The position numbers and the translations under genes are program-made. This document shows, piece after piece, positions 21,430 to 32,511 of a DNA stretch of 64,000 nucleotides (positions within the stretch are counted from its first letter, which is position 1; each line of letters opens with the position of its first letter). Origin of the DNA: Trichobilharzia szidati (taxonomy: Eukaryota; Platyhelminthes; Trematoda; Strigeidida; Schistosomatidae). The stretch covers positions 116,428,110 through 116,492,109 of the forward strand of contig OX235279.1 in assembly GCA_944472155.2 (NCBI GenBank), written 5' to 3'. The notes beneath the pieces are model-generated. The model was given only the letters and a program-made list of their open reading frames with translations. It did not search any database and had not been told where the DNA came from.

Positions 21430-22887
21430 TTTCCAGCCGGTCCCAAGCCAGGTGAGGGTTGGCCATGCTGCTAGTGACCCTATCCCGCAAGATCAGCCAA
21501 ACTGTTAACCAAATTTCAACGCATAAAGATATGTTAAAAATAATAAAAAATTAATAAAAACTCATTTTTCGCTGGAATGAAATGACACAGCGGGCTGGTA
21601 AAAGCCTTCGAGAAACCAGTCAGCCAGCCAATGTGTCTTCACTCGATGAAAGCAAGAATAAGAATGGGGACGTGGAATGTACGAAGCTGGTAAGGCTGCC
21701 CAGGTAGCCAACAAAATGAGGAGGTATGGTATAGAAGTGCTTGGAATCTGTGAGAGCAGGTGGAATGGATGTGGACTACCAAAATTGTCAACTAGGGAGT
21801 CAGTAATCTACTCCAGTCTAGTCACCCAGACGACAACCATCAGCTCATTGAAGCAGTGGCTATCATGATGTCACCAAAAGCAGCCAAAGCTCTAATGCAG
21901 TGAGAACCGATCTCCCTCAGGATAATGATCGCCAGATTCAACCCCAAAGGAAGCAAGGAAAGTTATAATTATTCAATGCTGCGCACAGTACTACAAAAAA
22001 AAAAGTGGAACAAGAGAAGAAGGAAGATTTCTATAGTTAATTGAAAATAGCAATGAACAACACCCCAAATGGAGACACCAAGATCCTTAAGGACGGTATG
22101 AATGCAAGCGAAACTGGGGGCAGACAAATATGAGAAGAGAACATATCTTGGGTCGAGAGGCTCTCGGAGAAGTGGATGGCAATGAAGAACTCTTTACAGA
22201 CTTCTATGCATTTAATGATTTGGTTATCGGAGTTAGCGTGTACAAACACAAGGATATACACAAAGCAACATGGGTTTCTCCTGACGGACACACCACAAAC
22301 CAGATAGATTTCAACTCAATGCTGCTCAAGGAAGTGGAGACGCTGCCTGCTGGACAAAAGTCGAGAAAGGGATCAGATGTGGGCTCAGACCATCATCTAG
22401 TTCAAGAAACCTTCAAGGTGGAAGCGAAAGTCTTCAGAACAACTGCAGGCAGATCACAATTGAAGTTCAACATTTAGAAACTGAAAGATGCAACAACAAA
22501 TGATACCTTCATTACAGATATCATAGCAAAGTCGGAGACACTACGTGGCATCAATGAGGAAATTTGCGTGGAAGAACATTGGAACTAACTCTCCGAAGGT
22601 GATTTTCAAGGAAACGTGTACAACTGTTCTAGGAAGAAAGAAGAGACAAGACGAGTAATGGCTCTCAACGGATACCTCCGTGGAAGCTAATAGAAGAGAG
22701 GAGAGGAGAATGTTGAAAGGGTGGATGACTCAATACAAAGATAGATAGGAGAAGAAGAAGCTGAGTTCAGTGCACACTACACTGAATAAAGAAGTGAAAA
22801 AGAGTGCAGGGAAAGACAAAAGACGATTCTACGGCATACTGGCTGGCAACTTAAGCAGAACTGGCAGGACGCAGGTAAAAGAGACCT
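21430..22887 (+). mobile_element. SR2-like RTE element, plus copy, part 1 of 3 (5' end and endonuclease region)
   Basis: 5' region and apurinic-endonuclease part of an old SR2-like element. 'gccggtcccaagccaggtga' is the 5' untranslated part, matching the right end of the copy at 58195-61418. The protein is broken: LRETSQPANVSS, then VLGICESRWNGCG, then FNDLVIG...KHKDIHKATW, then GSDHHLVQETFKV, each in shifted frames with stops. It stops at AGKRDLR, where a minus-strand SR2 insert begins. The copy resumes at about 26968 and 33172, so it is the host of a nested array. Confidence 0.8.
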
Positions 22888-25692
22888 CAGATTGTCTCCT
22901 TTAGCTCCTAGAGGAACATAGGGCTTCAGCCGCAGGTTTTCACCTGGCTCTACGCCTGCCCACATGCTTTCATCTCCTTTTCACATAACCTCCCCAATGT
23001 CACCCTCACGCTGACGACCAACTCTCCGCTTTCCATTTGGGTTCCACTCGAGCGATGGCCTGGCGTGTGATGTCATTTGATAGTTTTTTCAGAGTATGAC
23101 CAATCCACCTCTATTTCTTCCTGCAGATTTGTTGTACAATCGGTTCCTGGTTGGTCCGCTCCAAGAGATCCATTCCTGTTGCTGATCTTTTCTGGCCATC
23201 TGATCTTGAGCGAAGTATTGAGTGGAGACAGCTGTTGATGAAGGTCTGTAGTTTTTTTCAGAGTGCCCTTCGTGATGCGCCAAGTCTTTGATCCGTATAG
23301 TGGCACTGACTTCACATTGGAGTGGTAAATCCGGATCTTATTTTTCATGCTGAGTGTTGCTGACCTCCACACAAACTTGAGAGAAATGAAAGTTTACCTT
23401 GCTTTCCCAATCCTCGCTTTGATATCCTCGTTAGTTCCATCCGCCTGTAGTTGAAACGATGCTCCCCAGGTTGGTAGGCAAAGGAAGTTGCTTCTCTCAG
23501 ATTTCTCCCATTTATGTTGATTGTTGTCTGTTGTTCTTGCTGTTGGCCAGGAATCTTCATTAGCTCTGCTTTCTCTATGTTCACCTGAAGTCCTATCTTC
23601 TCCGGATGCTTCTTCTGCCAACTTGTTGCTTTTCATTTGCATATCGTCCAGTTTGTGGGAAATCAGATATATATCATCGGCGAAGTCCAGATCCTCCAAG
23701 TTATTCGTGAGGGTCCATTTTATGCCTGTTTCCTCGTAGCCCGTGGTCTGTCGCAATCAGGAAAATCATTAGCGATAGTAGGCAGCCTTGTCTTACTCGT
23801 CTTTAATTCGAAGGATTCCGTGAGTTTCCCGTTGTGGATTACTTGGCATGCAGCATTGTTCTACAGCTGTTGGATGAGATGTATAATTGTCGGTGGCACC
23901 CCGTAGTAGCGAAGTATTTGCCATACCACCTCTCGATCGACGCTGCTGAAGGCCTTTTCAAAGTCAATAAAGTTGAAGTACAGAGCTGACTGCATTCCAA
24001 GCTCTGTTCAATGATGATCCACAGTGTTGCAATTAGATCGATACATGAATTGTTTCTCCTGAATCCAGCCTGTTTCGGTTGATTCTCTCCGGCATTATAC
24101 GGCTTAGTATTTTCATTTTCAATGCTTCTGTGGGGATCCTGTCTGGTCCTGCTGCTTTTCCAGCTTTTAGCATCTCTATGACCTTCAGGATTTCTGTTCT
24201 CGTCGGAGGGTTGATATCCACTGGTAGTTCTGCTTCCACTGTTGGTATTATTGGCAGCGTTATAGGTGGCGTCCGATCTAGAAGTTTTTTGAAGTGTTCA
24301 GCCCAGTGTTATCTTTGCTCCACTTCTTTGGTGATTAGATTCCATTGTCGTCCTTCTCTGGCTTAATTTGTGTTGATCTCTTCCCCTATAGGAACCTAGT
24401 TGCTTGGTAGAGTGTTGGGAGGTCTCCTTTGCCTGCAGCTTGTTCTGCTTCACTTGCCATAGCTTCATAATGTTATCTTTTGTCTTCCCTCGCGCTCCTC
24501 TTTACTCTTTTGTTCAGTGTCTTGTAGCTTGCATTTAACTTCTGTTTTTGTTGCTCGTCGATGCACTGGACAATCTTTTGTTTCACCATCCTCCTCTCTT
24601 CCATTAGTCTCCATGTGTCTGTTGTGAGCCAATGTTTTATCCTGCCTCTTCTTTCTACCTAGAACTTCCGTGCACATTTGACTCTACACGGCTGTTCCAG
24701 TGTTTTTCAACGCTGGTCTCTTCGCTAGTGTTGATTTGTGTCTCCGCCTTCTTCCTTATGATAGCAGTGAATTTGTCTTTTGTGGTCTGATCCTTCAATT
24801 TTTCAGTATTGAACTTGACTTGTGATCTATCTGCAGCTCCTGTTTCTCTGAAAGTTTTTAATTTGATTTGGATTGTTCCTTGCATGAGATAGTGGTCCGA
24901 ATCGACATCTGCTTCTCTTCTTACTTTTGTATCCAATAACATGCGTCTCTACTTCCGTGAGATTGAGATGAAGTCACTTTGGTTTTCGGTTCGCCCATGT
25001 GGTGACACCCATGTAGCCTTGTGGATATTCTTGTGCTCGTATACTCTGCCACCAATCACTAGTTCACTGAAGATACAGAAGTCAGCGAAGAGTGATCCGT
25101 TTTCATTCATTTCTCTGAGTGCTCCTCGATCCATTATGAGTTCTATTCCTGTGTTGTCCGGTCCCAGTTTGAGTTTCACGTCGCCCACTGGAATTTTAAT
25201 GTCATCGACTGGAGTATTGTCCATCGTTGCCTGCAGAACTGTTATTTCTTTTCTAGGTCCGCGTTGTTTGTGGGTGCATAGCACTGTATTATTGTTACTC
25301 TCCTTCCTTTTCAGTTGAATCTAACGGTCATTATCCTGGACGAGATCGCTTCTAATCGTATCAGGGCCTTTGTTGGCGTTGGTAACATCATGATAGCCAC
25401 GTCATCGGTGTGCTCGTGGCTGTTTTCTGGGTGACCAGAGAAGATCAGTGACTCTCCCGTTGAAAATTAAGAGAGTCCACTCCCATTCCGTCTGCTTTCA
25501 CATATTCTCAGTATTTCAGTACTATATCTCTTCACCTCATTTGCAATCTCGGCAGCTTTGCTAGTCTCATACATAGTGCGGACATTCCATGTCCCGCTCA
25601 TACTTCTTCCTTCGTCGCAAGGAGACGCATCGTACTGAAGTTTCTGTAGTAGTTTTCCTTACAGGATTGATTTGCTAGCCTCACGTCCAAGA
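22888..25692 (-). mobile_element. SR2-like RTE element, minus copy
   Basis: Near full-length but decayed copy in the opposite orientation to its host. Right to left it keeps the 5' leader (25570-25692), endonuclease words (NDNTPVDDIKIPVGD, ELVIGGRVYEHKNIHKATW, SDHYLMQGT), linker (VLGRKKRQDK), RT words (EILKVIEMLKAGKAAGPDRIP; DLDFADDIYLISHK with an intact FADD near 23680) and the C-terminal zone near 23100. The 3' tail starts at 22888 (cctagaggaacatagggc on the plus strand). Many frame breaks. Its insertion, perhaps with 25693-26967, split the plus-strand SR2 copy and lost about 20 bp of it. Confidence 0.8.
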
Positions 25693-26967
25693 AAAGAGTA
25701 GTTACAAATAGATGTAAGTAATAGAGGAGAGATTTTTTGGGTTTTTCCCTTTTAGAACTATGAAGATAAGAAGTAAAGCAATCGGAACATTAACAAAAAA
25801 ACACGACAGGAAAAGCAGCGACAACAACAAAAACCGTAGCAAAATATTACTGTTAAATGCAGTTATCGGAAATAACACGAAAAGCAGAGACTCAAAGACT
25901 TGGGCATGTAAGTTCAATAATGTATACAATTATAGATATCAGTTAGTGTTTTACAGTCACAAATTGGCAAGCAGTTAGTTATGGGTAGTAATAGTAAACA
26001 AGATTATATCCACAGGATCAGCGTTCGAAAGCGAATGAATTACAATAAATTCCACCACTTCCTGTTCAAAAACGTCAGAGAAATGAGTGTTTTATGTAAG
26101 AAAATCGATACAGACAGATTTTGATTAGCTGTTGGCTAGTTGGCCTGATAATGATCTAAAATATTAGTCAAGGCGTTAAGTTTCTTATTTTCACACGAAT
26201 AGCTACTGTAAGGCGTTTTTCCAATGTTTAAACTGTATAGTTGTCTAATTTCAGGTTGGCCACGTGACTTGCAGGGATTGGTCGCAACGGACGAACAACA
26301 GGGAAACCCTTCTCCTCTCACCTGATTGTATTATGATTGGCTGTAAATAAAATCCTTGACCTTGACTATTCATTCTTACTAGCACGCGGCACTTGTGTGA
26401 TCACTCTGCTAATGTGCGCTTTGCTCTCTGTTACAGATCACTGCTTCATGATTGGCAACACAGTAAAGGCAGGTAGACAATGGAATTAAAGATTTACCAT
26501 ATTATAATGGCGTGTGAATTTTTTGGTGTGAGTGTGGTGTGATGAGTCACACACTATTTGGGTGCAATAATGGTTTTGAAATTACGCTGAGACGTATAAG
26601 AATTTTTACTGGGTGAAAATAATTCAGCAATAATTTTGAGACATTTGGGTCCCAAAAGAGGATATATACATTTTTTACTGACTAGGTGAATATTATTCAA
26701 CTACACTTTCTAACCATTTATTCTATGTCTTTGATTAAGGTATATACATATTTTAGTTGATACATGTTTTGAAGCTGTCAGTTCAGTGACCTATATTTCT
26801 TGGACTTAGTGGGTGAATATAATTCCACTGCAGTTTACTAGGTCACGAAAGTGGTATATAATCACTGAAGTATGTATTATTATTCATCTGCTTAAAATCA
26901 GTGTTGTGTTCGTTAAGCATTGGTAATTCCATTACATGATGTGGCAAATATTACACACAAATCAAAA
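25693..26967. other. Unassigned stretch inside the nested array
   Basis: About 1.3 kb between the minus SR2 copy and the resumption of the plus SR2 copy. No protein motif was recognised. Around 26130-26530 it resembles a retroviral-type LTR in style: pyrimidine-rich blocks, 'tgtaaataaaatcc', a denser GC patch. The part 26560-26930 has loosely repeated 'gggtgaa.at.attca' phrases. Since it lies inside a transposon, it must be inserted DNA, but the family is not identified. Confidence 0.4.
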
Positions 26968-27059
26968 GGTGCGTCGAGGTCTCTATCCTGGAAAAGACCA
27001 ATGCAGGTGAAACCAATGAAAGATGGTCAAGGGAACCAAATTACCAAGGAGGAGAAGCA
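26968..27059 (+). mobile_element. SR2-like RTE element, plus copy, part 2 of 3
   Basis: A 92-bp island of the split plus-strand SR2 copy: 'ggtctctatcctggaaaaga' followed by sequence matching the linker ahead of the RT domain in the 58195-61418 copy. Its last 14 bases (aaggaggagaagca, 27046-27059) are repeated at 33158-33171, where the SR2 copy continues without loss. Confidence 0.85.
27046..27059 (+). repeat. Target-site duplication, left copy, around PLE dimer 2
   Basis: aaggaggagaagca; identical copy at 33158-33171. Both lie in SR2 host sequence and together bracket the whole inverted PLE dimer. Confidence 0.88.
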
Positions 27060-28460
27060 TTAATATAAGAATAAAACTTGGGCACTGTGGTAGAGTGTAA
27101 TTCCATTATGGGTAAATTTTATTTTGATAGAGTCTCACAGTAATATTTACTGATGATGTTTCGAGCACAATTTATTGCTCATAATCATATCAAGGTAATC
27201 ACACGACTTCCTAAATTCATTTATATAGTTCCATTGTTTTTCACTTGATTTCCACTTGATTTGATTGGTAGTATTATTTTCCATATTTCAGGTATGAGTG
27301 ATGATTCATTCCTATTGCATATGTTGGGTGTAGATTCGATGAACAAAGATTCAGTAATCAACCTCTCTCTCCACCTACCTAGATTACTTTTTAGAATTTT
27401 AACCCTCTCCCACCCTATTGTGTGGTTGTGTGTTAATGCATGCATTGCAGTTGCCGAGCTTTTTCTAAATTACTTATCTTCTCTGGGTCAACCATTCTTA
27501 CCTTAGCTAAATTCTTATGTTCTGACAATCTGACTACCCCTGACCTACTAATTTGACCTATGTAGTTGACCTCACAGTCATTGCAGGGTATTTTGTAAAT
27601 TATATTATTTTGTCTAATTGGGTCCACTGGGTCCTTTAACCTACAGAGCTTGTCCCTGAGTGAGTTTGTAGGTTTCAATGCCACCCTAATTCCTGCTTTA
27701 TTTAGAATCCTACGTAGGGTCTCAGATGTCCCCTCTTTATATGGTATAACTGTAGATGACTTATATTCTCTCTTATTTATGTTATTATTACCAGTTTCAC
27801 AATTCTTTTTATTTTTCTTTTGGCGTTTTTCAATCTTCCTAATGAATTTTAGAGGATAGTTATTTAGAACCAACGCCTCTTCTATCTGTTTTATTTCATC
27901 ATTTAGGTCTTTTCTTGTGCTACTTAGTGCCATTGCTCGGTTTGTTAAACACTTAACTAAGCCTGCCTTAACAGTTAAAGGATGAGATGAATTAAAGTCT
28001 AAATATCTATTAGAATGCGTTGGTTTTCTATACACACTAGTGTGAAGTTTACCTTCTTCTATTCGTTTTATTTTACAATCTAGCATAGCCAACTCTCCTT
28101 GTTCATCTTCCGATTCAAATGTGAATTTTATCCCCTCTACTAGTGAGTTAATATGTGTCAAGAAGCTAGAGATATGTTCTGTTTTTAACACTGTGAAAGT
28201 GTCATCCACATATCTCCACCATATTTTTGGAGTAGGATTAAACGTATTAAGTGCCATATTTTCCCAGCTATCCATAAATATATCTGCTACGATAGGGGGT
28301 ATTGGTGATCCCATTGCTACACCTTCAGTTTGTCTATATATTTTGCCTTGGAATCTAAAGATAGTAGATGTGAGGCATAGCTGAATCCCTAAAATAATTT
28401 CTTCAATGGACAGCTTTGTCCTATGATTGAGTTCAGTATCCGCAGTTAGTTCTTTTTAAA
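27060..28460 (-). mobile_element. Penelope-like element, dimer 2, minus copy
   Basis: 5'-truncated PLE of a second subfamily, running right to left. It starts inside the RT domain at about 28455 and ends in the 3' tail at 27103, then has 43 extra bases (27060-27102) before the TSD that are missing from the plus partner. It is the longer arm of an inverted dimer whose other arm is 28468-28641 plus 32512-33157. The 3' tail carries the hairpin before 'gaaac' also seen in other PLE tails. Confidence 0.82.
27433..28440 (-). pseudogene. PLE reverse transcriptase/GIY-YIG protein, 5'-truncated
   Basis: Open frame of at least 293 codons, extendable to about 28440. It begins late in the RT palm (RQTEGVAMGSPIPPIVAD, then WWRYVDDTFTV with the catalytic YVDD). 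It continues through the thumb-like part (STRKDLNDEIKQIEEAL) into the GIY-YIG region IYKIPCNDCEVNYIGQ with LSEHKNLA after it. The frame stops at 27433, earlier than in the intact PLE at 8249. The N-terminal half of RT is missing. No internal stop is seen, so the dimer is young. Confidence 0.78.
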
Positions 28461-28467
28461 CTGCTTC

Positions 28468-28641
28468 TAAGACCTAAATGATGAAATAAAACCGATAGAA
28501 GAGGCGTTGGTTCTAAATAACTATCCTCTAAAATTCATTAGGAAGATTGAAAAACGCCAAAAAAAAAATAAAAAGAATTGTGAAACTGGTAATAATAACA
28601 TAAATAAGAGAGAATATAAGTCATCTACAGTTATACCATAT
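28468..28641 (+). mobile_element. Penelope-like element, dimer 2, plus copy, part 1
   Basis: The shorter arm of the inverted dimer. It starts at the codons for DLNDEIK, just after the 5' end of its minus partner, and is interrupted at 28641 by an RTE-type element. Its last 13 bases (agttataccatat, 28629-28641) recur at 32499-32511. Confidence 0.85.
28629..28641 (+). repeat. Target-site duplication, left copy, around intact RTE element
   Basis: agttataccatat; identical copy at 32499-32511. The unbroken sequence is seen in the minus PLE copy near 27745-27765, which confirms that only one copy was there before insertion. Confidence 0.92.
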
Positions 28642-31600
28642 TTATTTATTTAAACGCATTAGAACTTCGTACGATATGGCACCAAGAAGGATGCGCCACA
28701 CAATAATAATAAAACAACATAGATGAAAAAAAAAGGAAGGAAGGCAGGAAAAGAAAAAATATATATATAAGTAGAGAACGAATAAAGAGCTTCATCTGGA
28801 AGGAAAACACTCATTCTTAACAGGTTCAAACAGTGTTCGTTAACTATCATCGGGAATGGAAGAAAGAAGGAAATCGCAACACATTCGCCATTGATTACGA
28901 TTCTTGGCCATATCCGATAACGTTTCGAGCCATCGATTTGAGCTATCTCTCAGACCCCAACCAGGGAGTCGTGACACACCAACCGATGCTAATCTAACAC
29001 AAATATCCTTCATCCCACGACGCCACGTCATGGGCTGACCACCTCTCCGCCTTTTCCATCCCGTCACAGGGCTAGCGAACAGAGACCTGTACGGAAGCCT
29101 CTGGGGTGACATTCGCAGCACATGTCCAAGCCACCGGAGCCGGTGTTTCCAGATGACGACATTCAATGAATGGTGATCTCCACTGTGTTCAAACACACGC
29201 CGCCGAACCTCAGAATTACTCACGCGATGATGCCATCGAACGCAAGCAATCCTGCGGAGACAGCGGTGATCGAACACGCAGAGTCGCCTCACATCCTCAG
29301 CTCGGAGAGGCCAGGTTTCACAGGCGTAGAGCAGCGCAGCCCGCACCGAAGCATTGTATACCCGACCTTTGACAGCCAGGTTAACGTCGCGACGGCGCCA
29401 GAGGTGGCTCAAGTTGATGTATGCCACCCTAGCTTTCATTATACGGTTGGAAATCTCATCCGTCACCCCTCCGCCAGCACTCACACAACTACCTAGGTAC
29501 ACAAACTTATCGACAACTTCAAGCGGTTCACCCGCAAGAGTGAGTGCAGGTACAGGCTCCTGCCAATCTTGTAACAGTACTTTGCACTTAGATGGTGCAA
29601 AGCACATACCATACTTACAGACACTGATCGCCAACTGATTAAGTGCGATTTGGGCAGCCTGCATGCCATCGCACAGTAAGACGATATCGTCTGCATACTC
29701 GAGGTCGAAAAGTCTATCTCCAGGTAGCAGATCTACACCACCTTCACGCACATCCTTCAGAGCTGACTCCAGAATGTCGTCGATGGCAAAGTTAAAGAGA
29801 AATGGCGAGATTGGGCAACCCTGTCTAACCCCACTGTTGGTTGGGAACAGTGGTGATAGTTGGTTGTATGCCCTCACTCTACCTGAGGTGTTTCTGTATA
29901 GGGCTTTCAAGATGTTAACAGATTTCTCAGGTACACCTCTCTCTAACAGACAGTTCCAGAGCACAGTTCTGTCCAACGAATCGAAGGCAGCCCTAATATC
30001 AAGAAACACAACGATCGTTGGCCTGCAATACGTGTGGCGGTGTTCCAACAACTGACGAAGGGTGAACACATGATCAATGCATCCACGACCTGAACGAAAC
30101 CCAGCCTGCTCTTCGCGAATCAATCCTTCACGTATTTTGCACAGTCTGCGAAGCATGACAGCAGCCAATATTTTAGACGCAACTGGTAACAGACTGATAC
30201 CCCTATGGTTGTCACACGAATTACGTCGACCCTTTTTAAAGATGGGGACGATAATGGCTTCGTTCCACATTGATGGTACGCTCTCTGTCTCCCACACCCT
30301 CCTGAACAACCCAGTTAGAGCCATTATGAGAGTCTCGCCACCCTCTTTAAAAAGAGCCGGGGGTAATTTGTCTGGGCCGGGCGCCTTATGGCGTTTCAGA
30401 ACTTGGAGTTCCTTACGGACCTCCGCTTCGGTGGGTGGGTCGGTACTAACCAACCAAGGAGCACTCGGGCTAGTGATAGTAGACAATGAAGCTGGTGGCC
30501 AGCTGAACTGCTTCCCGAAGTGCTCTGCCCAGCGTTCCAGGCGTCTCTTCAGGCTGGCAATTGGAGTGCCATCTGCCTCACAGACCGTCTCGCTGACACC
30601 TTGTTTCTTGCTGCCGGTGGCTCGTATGAGTTGGAACAGCTTCCGACTGTTGCCAGATGCAGCAGCTGACTCCATCTCATACGCACGTTCTGACCACCAG
30701 GCTTCGCGGTCCTTACGTAAACACTGTCTAATCTTGCGCGTGAGCGCCTTTCGCTGATTGTTGTATTCACTGCCAGCCGGAATGGACCGGCGTTCATCCA
30801 TGAGTTGCAAGGAACTCGCAGAAACCCAGTGGTTGTTAGCGGAGCATTCTTTCAAGCCGCAAGCGGCTACACTCGCCTTTTGCATGGCACCTTGCACATG
30901 AAGCCAGTGTTCATCTATACTACTTGGGGGGTTGCTGGCAAGCATTGTTTTCAACTCATTCTGATATTTCAAAGAAGTAGCAGGTGCTACTAGTTTGCTC
31001 ACATCAACGCTTAGACGACGGTTTTTACGAACCCCACCAAATCGCAAGACGAACTTGGCACACACTAACGCATGATCGGAGTCCAGGCATGTGCTCCAGA
31101 AGGAGCGACAGTCTTGTATGCATCCTCGCCACCGGAAACTGACCGCAATATGATCAATCTGAGTCCAAGCTTGGTTCGCAGAGGGAGGACGCCAGGTAGC
31201 GCTACGGCGATGGCTGTGCCGGAAGTTGGTGCTGGCTAGAAATAGGTTGTGATCCACGCAAAGCTGCAGAAGACGGTCCCCATTATCTGACCTGCGACCA
31301 TGTAGTCCCCACTGACCACCTAGACGACTCTCCTCTGAGCTTAGACGCCCGACCTGTGCATTCAAGTCCCCAGCTAGCACTACGATATCCCTCCGACCCG
31401 CCTGTTTCAACAGATCGCTCAGTTGGTAGTAAAACTCATCCTTCATTGCATCCGGGCTGCAATCCGTCGGTGCATAGGCAGAGACAACAAATAGACACCG
31501 CCTATCTGGCCTACTACTCCTTACTTTCGTATATCCTTCCAGCCTCACAGCACATAAACGACTGTTAATGGGAATCCAGTCGAGCAGTGCAGCTTCGGCT

Positions 31601-32498
31601 CTAGCGCTCAGTGCGACACCGACACCAGCAACGCCAGATGCCGATGCCACAGGGTCCCCGGATAAGCGCAGGTGGTACATACTACTAGAACTTCCAGATG
31701 GAGAGGATAGTCGAAGCACTTCACTGGGATCTTGAATGCGGGTCTCCGAAATGCAGCAGACATCGATAGCGAGGCTTTCCAAAGTTCTTGCCAACCCTGC
31801 CTGTTGTCCGATTTGCATCAGCGTCCGAACATTGTAGGTAGCCAACTTGAACGCAGCACGCGGTTTCAGGATATCTGTGTTAGAAGTCGCATTGGGAACA
31901 ACCATTTTGAGGACTACTCACTAACATCTCGAAACGACACGGATAGGCTGGGAATCTCGACAAAGGCGAAAGGTTGTCGAAGGTTAAGAAGCCAAGGTTA
32001 GCAAAGGTAAAATACAGGAAACTATGTGTAAAAATAAAAGTAAGATAGGAAGGAAATAAGTTGCTTGAGGGATCAATATTGCTTGGAGTCATTTTTCACT
32101 AGCGCGCGTTGACTTTCAATGAGAGTTCGTTGCTTCAATTCATTCATTGTGTGCGGGCTGAGATACTGCCCGGGCGCCCAGACCGAAGCAGGTGGTTTTA
32201 TTAAGGGACCACCCCCCGAGCCTTTGACTTGGAGTCTAATCCGCAAGGCAGCGGAGCAGAGTCAGGAGCTGTATTCCCATGGTTGCCGGTGACCCATATG
32301 GGTTCATACGCCATTCGATCCAATTGGAAACTGGAGCCCATGTACCCCATGGTAACTGCTTTTAGTCTAACCGCTATCCAAACAACCTTCCTGGCATGGT
32401 AGGACCTGCAGGGACATGAGTCCCAGCCAGTTTAGCTTGTTGGGTCACTGCGGCATTCAAGCCCGACCACCACGGCAAGGTAGCAGTTATCGGCCGGG
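28642..32498 (-). mobile_element. Full-length RTE-type non-LTR retrotransposon
   Basis: Complete element of 3857 bp bounded by 13-bp TSDs. In element sense: about 590 bp GC-rich 5' leader (31906-32498), one long ORF (28840-31905), about 200 bp 3' untranslated region and an AAAT-type short repeat tail at 28642-28654. Single ORF with endonuclease and RT and a short repeat tail fits the RTE clade. It sits in a PLE copy that sits in an SR2 copy, so it is the latest arrival in this array. It is richer in G and C than its surroundings. Confidence 0.9.
28840..31905 (-). CDS. RTE-type retrotransposon polyprotein, endonuclease plus reverse transcriptase
   Basis: An intact 1021-codon frame. Residues about 18-290 are an APE-like endonuclease: KLATYNVRTL, ISETRIQDPSE, VVLAGDLNAQVG near 175 and CLDSDHALVCAKF near 276. 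Residues about 500-800 are the RT: EEAEVRKELQVLKRHKAPGPD-like entry, IVPIFKKGRRN, EEQAGFRSGRGCIDHVF, VVFLDIRAAFDSLD, GVRQGCPISPFLFNFAIDD, and the catalytic EYADDIVLL near 735. The C-terminal part has DVRRLCVFDHRCLRRI and HRLRWLGHVLRM. It cuts DNA and copies its own RNA into the nick. No stop or frameshift was seen and all catalytic motifs are present, so it may be active. The start Met at 31905 is the first in frame; an earlier start is not excluded. Confidence 0.92.
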   Translation of the reverse strand: MVVPNATSNTDILKPRAAFKLATYNVRTLMQIGQQAGLARTLESLAIDVCCISETRIQDPSEVLRLSSPSGSSSSMYHLRLSGDPVASASGVAGVGVALSARAEAALLDWIPINSRLCAVRLEGYTKVRSSRPDRRCLFVVSAYAPTDCSPDAMKDEFYYQLSDLLKQAGRRDIVVLAGDLNAQVGRLSSEESRLGGQWGLHGRRSDNGDRLLQLCVDHNLFLASTNFRHSHRRSATWRPPSANQAWTQIDHIAVSFRWRGCIQDCRSFWSTCLDSDHALVCAKFVLRFGGVRKNRRLSVDVSKLVAPATSLKYQNELKTMLASNPPSSIDEHWLHVQGAMQKASVAACGLKECSANNHWVSASSLQLMDERRSIPAGSEYNNQRKALTRKIRQCLRKDREAWWSERAYEMESAAASGNSRKLFQLIRATGSKKQGVSETVCEADGTPIASLKRRLERWAEHFGKQFSWPPASLSTITSPSAPWLVSTDPPTEAEVRKELQVLKRHKAPGPDKLPPALFKEGGETLIMALTGLFRRVWETESVPSMWNEAIIVPIFKKGRRNSCDNHRGISLLPVASKILAAVMLRRLCKIREGLIREEQAGFRSGRGCIDHVFTLRQLLEHRHTYCRPTIVVFLDIRAAFDSLDRTVLWNCLLERGVPEKSVNILKALYRNTSGRVRAYNQLSPLFPTNSGVRQGCPISPFLFNFAIDDILESALKDVREGGVDLLPGDRLFDLEYADDIVLLCDGMQAAQIALNQLAISVCKYGMCFAPSKCKVLLQDWQEPVPALTLAGEPLEVVDKFVYLGSCVSAGGGVTDEISNRIMKARVAYINLSHLWRRRDVNLAVKGRVYNASVRAALLYACETWPLRAEDVRRLCVFDHRCLRRIACVRWHHRVSNSEVRRRVFEHSGDHHSLNVVIWKHRLRWLGHVLRMSPQRLPYRSLFASPVTGWKRRRGGQPMTWRRGMKDICVRLASVGVSRLPGWGLRDSSNRWLETLSDMAKNRNQWRMCCDFLLSSIPDDS

Positions 32499-32511
32499 AG
32501 TTATACCATAT
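32499..32511 (+). repeat. Target-site duplication, right copy, around intact RTE element
   Basis: agttataccatat, the right-hand partner of 28629-28641. The PLE copy continues directly afterwards with aaagaggggacatc. Confidence 0.92.

Noticed and set aside
29166..30757. Plus-strand open frames of 94 to 226 codons
   Set aside because: Antisense shadows of the intact RTE ORF at 28840-31905, in GC-richer sequence where stops are rarer.
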